From: Elysia marginata
Taxonomy: Eukaryota; Mollusca; Gastropoda; Plakobranchidae
Direction: 5' to 3'
NCBI GenBank assembly: GCA_019649035.1
Contig: BMAT01007698.1
Coordinates: 143,984-171,973 of the forward strand
DNA length: 27,990 bases
In this document: one piece after another, positions 19,851 through 27,990 of the stretch
Numbering within the stretch: the first letter of the stretch is position 1
How the letters are laid out: every line of letters begins with the position of its first letter
Translations under genes and position numbers: made by a program
Notes under the pieces: model-generated
What the model was told of the DNA's origin: nothing
Databases searched by the model: none
What the model saw: only the letters and a program-made list of their open reading frames with translations

Positions 19851-20296
19851 CTAAGATTCAAATGATGTAGTGATCGCAGAGTTGTGCTCAAAACTCTTTT
19901 GATAATCTAAATTATCAGGATTTACAAAGTCTAGTGATGCAAACATCCTGCCTATCCTTCTTTTTAAAACTTTTGGCTGTTGGAAGGGTATTTCAGTGTG
20001 ACCTGTCGCTCTAACTAAGCGATGAGATGCCAATGATCAGAGAGACGATGCATCAATGTTGCTGTGTCAAGGTTGGGAGGCAGAAGATAATTCCTGTAAT
20101 CAAAGGGCTCTGCTGTGCATATTGTCTGAAGAAATAGAAGATTGTTGTCAGGTCCTTGCTTTACTTTGGCCAGCCTGTCAAAGATGTTTCCCCTGGGAAA
20201 TGGGCCTCTGGAGAGACGGAAGCTTCCAGAATTAACATGTAAAAGCCGGTTGATGTTGTAGACAAGGTCCAGCCATCTCCAGATAAGGTGACCAGC
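19851..20296 (-). pseudogene. Unidentified coding-like segment, two abutting frames
   Basis: On the minus strand a frame with no early ATG runs from 20296 to a TAG at 20017-20015 (93 codons). Its composition is protein-like and clearly less AT-driven than its surroundings, including HLIWRWLDLVYNINRLL, RGPFPRGNIFDRLAKV and EPFDYRNYLLPPNLDTATL. Just before its stop a second frame opens, offset by one base, and continues from about 20036 to the TAG ending at 19851 (VRATGHTEIPFQQP, RRIGRMFASLDFVNPDNL). One single-base indel near 20020-20036 would join them into about 150 codons. An AATAAA lies 28 bases past the final stop. It could be a terminal exon with an indel, a retrocopied pseudogene, or a piece of an unrecognised mobile element. 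I do not recognise the protein, and no convincing splice acceptor is seen at the upstream edge. Confidence 0.45.
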
Positions 20297-20299
20297 TCA

Positions 20300-21016
20300 T
20301 AAACCTAAGGGTATCAGCCGTTTGGTTCAAAATTATCAAGATAGTCATATAAAATCAAACAGAGTATTATAAAAAGGAGTTGCAAAATCACCGTTTGTTA
20401 AAGCTATCGCAGGTTTTTGTAACCCCGAAAATATCTTTTCAAGTAGGGCCCTCTCATGTTATGGAAAAAAAAACTAATTTCTCTTGACTACTACTGCGGC
20501 TACAATAGCAGATACTGTCACTGCTACGATTATATCTGAACCTATTAGAAAAATAATTACTTTTGATAAAATGCACATAGTTGTGCTACTAGAATACTTT
20601 AGAAATAAATAATTTAAAAATGGATAGGCTTATTAATCATAACGTTTAACGTCTTCAAATTTTTCCTGCTCATTCTGCCTAATCCTGAATTTGAATACTA
20701 AACCACCTTTTCTTTTTTAGCATTTTAAACCTTTTGTAAAAATAAACAATCGGAGTGGAAAAGGTTAGAGGCGAAACAAGGGGGGTCAACTGTTATATTG
20801 TTTTTACAATTCGAGTTTCATTTATTGAAAGTTTAGATTACAGAAACTGGTTTTTTTCATCGTCTCATGCTACTATTTGATAAATCATTAACATTAACGA
20901 AAAATGACTGCCTAAAATTAATAATGTGAGCTTTGATACGGCACAATTAGTTCGTCTTTTTCAACTTCAAGCGGTCCTACATAATCTCTTTTGAAAAGTC
21001 CTTAACCAATCATGTA
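20300..21016. other. Unassigned AT-rich sequence
   Basis: No supported gene or repeat. The drop in coding-like character at 20300 is abrupt compared with the adjoining 20015-20296 segment. Confidence 0.5.
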
Positions 21017-21229
21017 TTATACATTTTGCCTGAAAGAAAAAATATGTTCAGGTGAAAGTAAATGTAGTGGCTGAAATGCAGAGATCAGGAGAAGAGAAAT
21101 CGGCTCTCCTGCTGGGTTTTCAGGAAGCGGAGCAGACGTGAACGTAGAGGCCCAATCAAGAGGACAATTACTGTTTACTGTCCACACCGGAAGGTCCAAG
21201 TCACGTCCTTCAAGAAATGCTCATTGATC
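21017..21229 (-). other. Open frame of uncertain status in a GC-richer patch
   Basis: A minus-strand frame reads GRDLDLPVWTVNSNCPLDW, then SAPLPENPAGEPISLLL. The plus strand of the same stretch also has a 50-codon open frame. There is no ATG near the start; the frame opens after a TGA and the first usable codon is TTG. There is no identifiable domain. It could be a decayed exon or transposon piece, or chance. Confidence 0.2.
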
Positions 21230-21334
21230 AAGGTCAACAATGACCAAGCTGTTCGTATAAAAGAAAGAGAAAGACGCAAAGAAAACGGATTTTATAGTGA
21301 ACAAATCTGTAGGATAGAGGTAAAGCTTGTTTCA

Positions 21335-21793
21335 GAGTGGTTTTCATGACATGGTTCATAAAAGTCTTCTAATTACAGAGTTGTTTTTATGACATGATTA
21401 TTATAAGTCTTCTTGTTACAGAGTGGTTTCTATGACATGATTATTAAAAGTCTTCTTGTTTCAGAGTGGTTTTTATGACATGGTTAAAAAAATGTCTTCT
21501 TGTTTCAGAGTGGTTTCTATGACATGATTATTAAAAGTCTTCTTGTTACAGAGTGGTTTCTATGACATGATTAATAAAAGTCCTCTTGTTTCAGTGTGGT
21601 TTCTATGACATGGCTATTAAAAGTCTTCTTGTTACAGAGTGGTTTCTATGACATGATTATTAAGAGTCTTCATGTTACAGAGTCGGTCTAATGACATGAT
21701 TATTAAAAGTCTTCTTGTTACAGAGTCGTTTTAATGACATGATTATTAAAAGTCTTCTTGTTTCTTTTATGACATGGTTTTTAAAAGTGTTCG
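21335..21793. repeat. 43-bp minisatellite, ten full units plus a partial
   Basis: Ten head-to-tail units of 43-44 bp run from 21335 to about 21764, then a degenerate partial unit to about 21793. The consensus begins gagtggtttctatgacatga and continues ttattaaaagtcttcttgt followed by taca or ttca. Units differ by a few substitutions. The last units drift (gagtcggtctaa, gagtcgttttaa), as expected at an array edge. It has no coding capacity. Confidence 0.97.
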
Positions 21794-22462
21794 GTAAGCA
21801 TTTTACAAAGTACGTCTAAAATGTTACCTTGTGATGTTAACTTTACTTAAACGTTTCAAAGAAGAACAGAAGAGTAAAAGGATAACAGTGCTTAGTAACA
21901 AATATAATCAAGGAAAAGCGAAATGAAAAATAGATGAATAAACAAGGAAAAAAGAATAAACGCGTTTTTATTCAGAAGCGTTTGGTTTCTTTAGTTTAAA
22001 GGGGCAAGTGATCGATTACTAAGTTCCGTCTATCTACTCCTACAGTGTTATACAATAGTATCGCTATGTCTTAATCACCAGTACTGTTGCTGAAACTTCC
22101 CTTCCCGCAGTAAATTGAATTTCTTGTTGAAAGCTTAGAGAGGCTCTTAAAACTCTTACAATTTTAAGTGACTGATACTGGTACTGGAAAAGAGCACCCT
22201 GGTTACTACATTCAGTTAAATAAAACTTCATATCTGAATCAAGAAGTCATCGTATATATAATTGTTGCGATTTGATTTGTTAAGAAAGTAACTGTACATG
22301 GTGTATTAAAAAAGTTTGCTCCCTGAAAACCGGATTCAAAACAATAAAAGCAACTACGCTGTGTCTGATGTTGGGCAAGGGTGTCACGAGGCTTTTGCAA
22401 CGATGGCGATGAGGGTTGTAAACAAATACGAGGGTAATTACCACATAAAAAAACATAAATAG
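21794..22462. other. Unassigned AT-rich sequence
   Basis: No supported gene. A 77-codon minus-strand frame (22472-22239) has no motif. Confidence 0.45.
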
Positions 22463-22498
22463 GGCTCTGCAAGAATATTACATAGAATTCATGCTACA

Positions 22499-22654
22499 AT
22501 GGCAGTAAAAATTGATAAGCCCGAGTTAGGCAGATACCAGTATCTCTACTACTGCAGTGTCCCCAGGAAGCTGTCAATAACCCTTGAACCATGGACATTG
22601 GACACATTTGTTCTGAACTGCCATAGCCCACTAACTAGATTGAGGTTGCTATGA
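22499..22654 (+). CDS. Speculative small ORF, 51 codons
   Basis: ATG at 22499 in a good initiation context (A at -3, G at +4) opens a 51-codon frame ending at TGA 22652-22654, with an AATAAA beginning at 22655, one base after the stop. The product contains two Tyr-rich turns and PRKLSITLEPWTLDTF. It has no signal peptide, transmembrane segment or known domain. It is isolated, with no splice or promoter evidence, and may be chance. Confidence 0.15.
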   Translation: MAVKIDKPELGRYQYLYYCSVPRKLSITLEPWTLDTFVLNCHSPLTRLRLL

Positions 22655-24228
22655 ATAAAAGATTAGTTTTAGCCTTACAAGAAAACCCAGCATGTCTTGT
22701 GAATTAACCGTTCACTGGCAATGGATATGTTCGGTCAAAGATTGTCACCTAGTACTGCATAACTAAAGTCCTCTATTGGCTATATAATGTCGAACAATGA
22801 GGTGTCTTAATAACGGAATTGATATTAGATTCATTCTTAATTTCTGACTGTACTTGAAGGTTAGTGTTGGAGCGCACATATATTTGTTAATGATGTTATT
22901 GTTAATAAGTCCAAATAAAAATAAGTTATAGATATTGCGGGGTGTGTTTGATGTCTTGAATTCTCTGATAAAAATAATGGACATGGTCGTGTATGTAAAT
23001 CGCACGGTGTGGCTATTCTCTCTGGAAAAAAACATCAATTAGAATTACAACGTTTGAAGCTCTTCGGTGAAACTTGCATACTGTCGGTTTTTAAGACAAA
23101 AAATTCATAAAAAAGCATTATATTAAGATAGTTCCCGCATACTTCCCACTCTGTTCAATTGGTGTTTCAGTACAGGACAACTATGGGTATTATCAGTTTA
23201 ATCTCAGGTCAAGGCCGAGGTAATCTTTCCTTAAGACATTAATACAAAAATAATCTCTTCCTTCTATCGTCTCCAGTTTCCATGGTAATGGACCTTTGAG
23301 ACAGCTAGCCTAGCTGTATCAGGGAATGCGAGCAAATACAGCTATCATCTTGGAATGATGGATCTGTACAATAATTCTCCACAAGTTAATCCTGGGGCAA
23401 ATCGTCCGTTAGTAGGAAAGCTGCAACATGCGAGGCTTTCATTTCTTTACTATTCGTAATGAATGTTTTGACGTGTAAATAAGCAGAATAAAAATCTATG
23501 AACTTTTAATGAGAAAATGCGTGCAACAAAATAGCTAAATAAATGTCTTGATTTGGGCTCGTTATATGTTGTGAGAACCCCTGGAGTTTGCTTACGTTAA
23601 AGAACTATTTAAGATTATTTTTGTGAAGGAACTCCAGGCTTATTTTTTTTACACAAGTTGTCTTTACCGGGATAGAAAAAGAGAACTCTAGTCTGGCTGA
23701 ATGATAAAACAATTTAGGACACGTTGAATTCCAGTGCTGTTGTATCTACCTAAGCATAGACAAGTGGACACTCCTTTACACAAACATGAGCAATAAAAGT
23801 TAATAAATGACGGGAAACAACATAAAGTTATGAAATGAGTAGTGTGGTTATGTATGTAGGCGTTTTTTAATCTTTGTGGCTTTTTTGGCACATTCAAAGA
23901 GGCAATAAGCGGCATTGCTTTTGACTCCACCGCGTGAAGTATTAACTTTTGTTGTATACTTTACAGGTTTGCGTTTACTATGATAATTTTTTAAGAAAAA
24001 TTTTCATCATAAATTACGTCATTTTGTTTGAGGTCTTGATGGCCATTTTGTTCTCCACTGCCTGTGATACTCAAGAGGTTTTAGAAATTAGAGGAGGTTA
24101 ATTGTCCGAATATGAGTGCCCTCTTTGATTTAGATTCAAGAAACTTTGTTGTTGCTGTTGGTTTATTTGCTAAGTATGTGACAGATATTAACTAAAATTC
24201 CCCATCTGAATTGTCTGAAGCCTGCTTC
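22655..24228. other. Unassigned sequence
   Basis: No supported gene, RNA or named repeat in 1.5 kb. Minus-strand frames of 80-91 codons (23038-22763, 23930-23688) lack motifs. A 9-bp inverted pair, cctggagtt/aactccagg, sits at about 23579 and 23630. Confidence 0.5.
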
Positions 24229-25480
24229 ATAATAATAATAATAATAATAATAAATGACTTTTATATAGCGCTTTACCACTGCCTATGGCGATGCTCAGAG
24301 CGCTTTACATAGGTAAAACTTGTTTTAACAATTACATAAAAACAGCAGCGCGGAGATCTACAAAGACATAAATACATGTAATTGTAAAATTCCTGATTAT
24401 ATATAAAAAAAGAGACATAGTTCATTAATAAATAGATTTAAAAATTGTCGATCACTATAATGTTAGCTATTATAAAACACAACAGTTTCCATAAAACATT
24501 ACTTTAAAAAAAATTTCATTGAGATATTTTGTCACAATATTATACATAAAAGCAGATATATATTTATAAATATTTTTTGGGGATATGGTACATATATAAA
24601 ATTAATTCATAAGAGAAAACCAATGGATGTCTTATTAAGACGCAGTGCCATATGCCTTTAAAAACAAATGGTGCTTTAGTGCTTTTTTGAAAATTTTCTC
24701 GTCTTCTATGTGACGTAGAGGCTTCGGCAAAGAGTTCCAGATTTTTGGACCTAAAAACGAAAAACATCTTTCACCTAGCGTTTTATATCGTTGGCGAGGA
24801 ACAACCAATGTTTTGTTGTCATTAGAAGAACGTAAAACTCTCCCTGGTTGGTATACTTTAAGCGCTTCTTGAAGATATACTGGTCCACGACCATTTACAC
24901 TCTTATGACTAATGAGAGCAATCTTATATTCAATTCGCTCTTTAACTGGGAGCCAGTGAAAGCTATGTATTATTGGTTTTACATGATCTCTTTTCTTACA
25001 TCGCTTTACGACGCGAGCAGCATTGTTTTGAACAACTTGTAACCTAGATAGACATTAAGATGGCAGACCGGCTAACAAACTGTTGCAATAATCTAGCTTT
25101 GAGAGCACTAAAGATGACATAAGTGTCTTGGCCACATCAGTAGTTAGGTAATTACGAATCGATGCTATATTTTTTATTTGGTAGTACATACTCCTGCATA
25201 AGCTATTTATTTGTGGTGTCATGGAAAGCTCATCATCCATAATGACGCCAAGATTTTTCACCATCTTACTCGAAGCAATTTCAAAACCGTTTACATTGAT
25301 GCTACTTTTATCCAGATTTGAAATTATATTTTTGTGGCCGATTATCAGAAGTTCTGTTTTTTGATCATTTATCTTCAGCATATTATGTGACATCCATTTC
25401 TTGACTTCTTTGATGCAAGTTTCTACTCGACTGAGAGATTCTTTTACATTTTGGTCAGTACATTCAACATACATTCATGT
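24229..25480 (-). mobile_element. L2-like non-LTR retrotransposon, 5'-truncated, minus strand
   Basis: The 3' end is the ATT-type tail (24229-24253, seen as AAT on the plus strand). Upstream of it on the minus strand are gtaaagcgctatataaaag and gtaaagcgctctgagc (24262-24308), the L2-like 3' signature. About 330 bp of AT-rich 3' UTR separate this from the coding end at 24635. The element is cut off at about 25475-25480, so the endonuclease and most of the RT are missing. The copy at 10806-12103 has the same 3' signature on the opposite strand. Confidence 0.88.
24635..25474 (-). pseudogene. L2-like RT C-terminal coding part with one premature stop
   Basis: One frame runs 280 codons from 25474 to the TAA at 24637-24635, broken only by a TAA at 25057-25055. 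In order it shows IKEVKKWMSHNMLKINDQKT (family form WMxxNxLKLNxxKTE), KNLGVIMDDELSM (the LGVxxDxxLSM block), LSKLDYCNSLLAGLP, then after the stop RLQVVQNNAARVV, HWLPVKERIEYKIALI, GRVLRSSNDNK, LGERCFSFLGPKIWNSLPK and KKALKHHLFLKAYG. These are the RT thumb and C-terminal domain. The catalytic palm with YADD and the N-terminal endonuclease are not present. The low damage suggests a fairly recent insertion compared with the other non-LTR fragments here. Confidence 0.88.
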
Positions 25481-25629
25481 TAAGAAAACCAAGATACAAG
25501 TAATTCGCGTAGCGCTCACACAAAATTAGCCTGCTTGTGCTGATGTTATGATTGTGAAAAAAGATATTTTCTATCAATAAGTTAAACTGTGACTAGGTTT
25601 CTTGTTGTTTTTTTTTCTTTAAGCGTTAA

Positions 25630-25657
25630 TATACTGACCGCCAAAAGAAATGCAACA
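25630..25657 (+). repeat. Left terminal inverted repeat of the Tc1-type element
   Basis: Pairs with the inverted end at 26874-26901 with two mismatches over about 28 bases. Confidence 0.85.
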
Positions 25658-25980
25658 TCGAATCTTCAATATATATATATTACTGAAAAGTGCAAGGGAT
25701 TAAATGTGCCATGTGGTACATCATTTTAAAGGTTCTTTGTTGCTTTTTCAACTTCAAATAACGCCACGTTCATCGGTGGCCTCTGAGGACGAGGAAATTA
25801 GATTAAAACAAAAGACCCTCGATAAAGGAGATTTTATGAAAACAGGATACCATTGGTAAAATTCCACAATGCAAACTATACAGCAATTTTGATCTCATTT
25901 TTACATACCTGTTCAGTTGATAAGTCTTTAGAATTTAATTACAAATCAAGCCAGGCCCCGGCTAATAATGTGTGTGCCCC

Positions 25981-26580
25981 TCATGGGCTTCCAGTACAGC
26001 AGCACATCATCAAAGATGCTCCACCCCACCTGTCGTGTTCCCTAACGCAATCTGCTTGGTATCTTTCACCGCTTATTCTCCACACACGTACATGGCCATC
26101 AGCATGGCCAATGCAGAATTGAGATTCGTCACTGAATACGACACTTCGCCATTGGATGCCATCCCACGCGGAATGTTCCTGGGCCCATAGCGTACGTTGG
26201 TGTCGGTGACGCTGGGTCAGGATGGGGCCGATGTATGGGTGACGAGCACGTAGGCTAGAGGTAGATAAACGTCTTCTTACTGTGTTTGCACTTATACGTT
26301 GATTTTTTATTCTTCTTGTCTGACGCGATGAAGCTGAAGCTGAAAGGAATCTGTTTTTTATATGATTTCTGATAAGTTTTCTGTCTTGTCTCTGCCTAGT
26401 GCATCTAGGCCTCCCAGAACGGGGCCGATCACTCACCCTATCCGACTCATGTAGACGTTGTCTGAGTCTGAAAATCGTCGTCCCGTTTACATTCATACGA
26501 AGGGAAACTTCACTGATATGAAGACCTGCTTGGAGCAGTCCTAAAGCACGATGACGATCAACTTCAGATAAGCGTGGAAT
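25981..26580 (-). pseudogene. Tc1-type transposase, C-terminally truncated
   Basis: The frame covers about 199 codons from the ATT at 26580-26578, where family members usually start with an ATG followed by PRLSEVDR-like sequence, to TGA at 25983-25981. The N-terminal paired-like helix-turn-helix region is clear (EVDRHRALGLLQAGLHISEV, then the second helix set and an RSGRPR AT-hook-like linker). NTVRRRLSTSSLRARHPYIG leads to the catalytic domain. The first acidic residue of the DDE triad sits in VVFSDESQF (about residue 151), followed by RVWRISGERY and the HDRWGGAS block. The downstream sequence to 25650 shows neither the second Asp (expected in a QDNAxxH motif) nor the final acidic residue, so it cannot make active transposase. 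Confidence 0.88.
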
Positions 26581-26873
26581 TTTGTAAAAACAAAATCGAT
26601 TAATTCTAAAAATGGCGAATAACTATTGGGCACCTTGTAAGGTACCCTTGTGTGTAATTTTGAGAATCTCGACCACGTGGTTTTTCTACACGCTCGGATT
26701 TTACATTTTTAATAGGGTATTCGAAAATCGCTCACCTTGACTGGCAAACCACGCACGGGACTCGGAAGCATGCTTAAACTCCTGTTAAGATGTGTTACTA
26801 CTCACAACACACAAAAAATCAACTCACCAACCTTTCTTTAAAGCGTGCATGGGCGCGAAAATAAGGAATGTCA

Positions 26874-26901
26874 TGTTGCGTTTCTTTTGGCGCTCAGTAT
26901 A
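26874..26901 (-). repeat. Right terminal inverted repeat of the Tc1-type element
   Basis: The partner of the repeat at 25630-25657. It is followed outward by a (TA)n stretch, which makes the exact TA target site ambiguous. Confidence 0.85.
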
Positions 26902-27957
26902 TATATTTTAAGCGTATAGATCCACAAAACAGTTGGAATGGTGGCTAGTAATGAGATAATCAAATAGAGGGCTAATTTGGGTGTTTTTGGAGTATTCATT
27001 AAAAACCATTGGCATATGAAACTATTAAGATAAGTTTGTTTTTCTCCATTTCCTTCAGAATCGGTTGAACTGATTTCCAACTCTCAGAATTCAATAACTC
27101 AGGTCATTATTAAGATACTGAAAAAATTTATTCCGCCTCAAAGAGCTTTCTAACAGCTCTCAAACAACGCATGTATGTATAAATTTCACAATAAATTTAA
27201 AATGTTATGATGATCTAACCTCACAAAAAACAAAATTCTATTTCTTAAGAAACATAAAGAAAATATGGCAATTTCGGTCACAGCCTTGAAGATATAACAC
27301 ATCACTGCTAGATGCCAAAAGTTGGACCAGGCTTGATGGTTTGGAAGTTAAAAAATTGTATCTTGAGAAAGTAGTCAATTTCTAATGATGTACACTTTAA
27401 TATTGATCTTGAATATAACGTTTTCTTGTTCGCTTCCTTGCCAAAAGAGCCAGTTTTACGATTTGCAAAACTTTTGATGTTACAACTATCAAGGCATACT
27501 TTTCTATATGCAGATTTAAATAACTATCTTAGGCTAAATCTCAGCTCGTGATCAGTTTTACTTGATGCGAACAGGTTCGTTTTCGTTTTGCGTAATTTTG
27601 ATCAAACTTCCTATTTCATTGCCATAACATTGTAATGATTGTCGTGATTTTTATACTGTTACCTTTTCCTATTCAGAAAACCTTTACAGGGGAGTTGTTT
27701 TTTTAACCATGGTGCCTGTACTAAGTAAAATGGGGAAGAAAGGCCTTCTTATGTTAGAACAGCCTCTAGGGAAGAAAACGTTGAGAGAGTAAGCTTGCCG
27801 CCGCAATAGCCAGCAATCTACTGAATCGAGATTTTATGAGTTTCTGATAGACGGTTCATTGATGACCGCGGTATGTGGAGTTAAGATGAGAACAGTATGC
27901 TCAATATAATTGATTTTACTTCAAGGTGATACTTACGTTTTATACTGGGGTCCTATA
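26902..27957. other. Unassigned AT-rich sequence
   Basis: No supported gene in just over 1 kb. A 27-codon frame at 27709-27792 begins in a good initiation context (accATGG) and is Lys- and Leu-rich (KMGKKGLLMLEQPLGKK). It is too short to support as a gene. Confidence 0.5.
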
Positions 27958-27990
27958 TTCTCTGTCTGTCTGTCTGTCTGTCTGTCTGTC
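27958..27990. repeat. (TCTG)n microsatellite at window edge
   Basis: At least seven TCTG units, cut by the window end. Confidence 0.95.

Larger units (their letters stand above)
25630..26901 (-). mobile_element. Tc1-type DNA transposon, internally deleted
   Basis: Terminal inverted repeats of about 28 bp pair tatactgaccgccaaaagaa (25630-25649) with the inverted tatactgagcgccaaaagaa end at 26901-26882, both continuing into atgcaacat/acgcaacat. The ends lie at TA-rich sites, as expected for Tc1/mariner insertion at TA. The transposase lies on the minus strand. At about 1.27 kb the element is short for a Tc1-type transposon that carries a transposase of about 340 residues. A deletion in the C-terminal half explains this. 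Confidence 0.88.

Noticed and set aside
20170-20310. Alternative frame of the 20-kb segment (starting VYELVTLSGDGW after a possible ttag acceptor)
   Set aside because: It closes at a stop after about 47 codons, while the competing frame stays open for 93 and continues with a one-base slip. I consider it a shadow, though not strictly excluded.
1-27990. CRISPR arrays, bacterial operons, rRNA or tRNA genes
   Set aside because: The only regular arrays are microsatellites and the 43-bp minisatellite, which has no unique spacers. There are no ribosome binding sites with compact genes, and no tRNA cloverleaf was recognised.

Overview
This window looks like non-coding, repeat-dense genomic DNA from an invertebrate animal. 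It is AT-rich, packed with long di-, tri- and tetranucleotide microsatellites, and scattered with 5'-truncated non-LTR retrotransposon ends of the L2/CR1 and jockey-like kinds, a Tc1-type transposon and an LTR-element remnant. That mix, with (CT)n, (TCTG)n, (ATT)n and (ATC)n arrays, fits a lophotrochozoan such as a mollusc. The organism call is inference from repeat style, not from a diagnostic gene. I find no intact host gene, no rRNA or tRNA, and nothing prokaryotic.

Layout. 0-6 kb: three diverged copies of an unnamed interspersed repeat (about 318-660, 1240-1471, 3785-4211), a decayed non-LTR reverse transcriptase end at 2395-3114, and a 1.17-kb terminal-inverted-repeat transposon (4221-5390) with a perfect 9-bp target duplication, sitting inside the third repeat copy. 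6-8.3 kb: two more decayed non-LTR ends around a 260-bp (TAG)n array. 8.3-10.5 kb: no recognisable gene. 10.7-12.1 kb: an L2-like 3' end on the + strand whose 3' UTR is split by a 708-bp solo LTR with a 5-bp target duplication. 12.1-16.3 kb: mostly featureless, with an N gap inside an (AG)n tract and a short RT tail at 14.16-14.32 kb. 16.38-17.97 kb: a longer, frameshifted jockey-like RT that has lost its YADD region. 18.2-18.7 kb: an (AAT)n tract and a probable minus-strand non-LTR tail. 19.8-20.3 kb: an unidentified minus-strand coding-like segment with a nearby AATAAA. 21.3-21.8 kb: a 43-bp minisatellite. 24.2-25.5 kb: the best preserved L2-like copy, minus strand, with one premature stop. 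25.6-26.9 kb: an internally deleted Tc1-type transposon. 27 kb to the end: unassigned sequence ending in (TCTG)n.

The features do not form a pathway; the window reads as a layered record of transposition. Some order of events is visible: the LTR element entered after the 10.8-kb L2 copy, and the TIR element entered after the third interspersed-repeat copy. The segments I cannot explain are the TIR element, whose superfamily I only infer, the 19.8-20.3 kb coding-like segment, and the three-copy repeat family.
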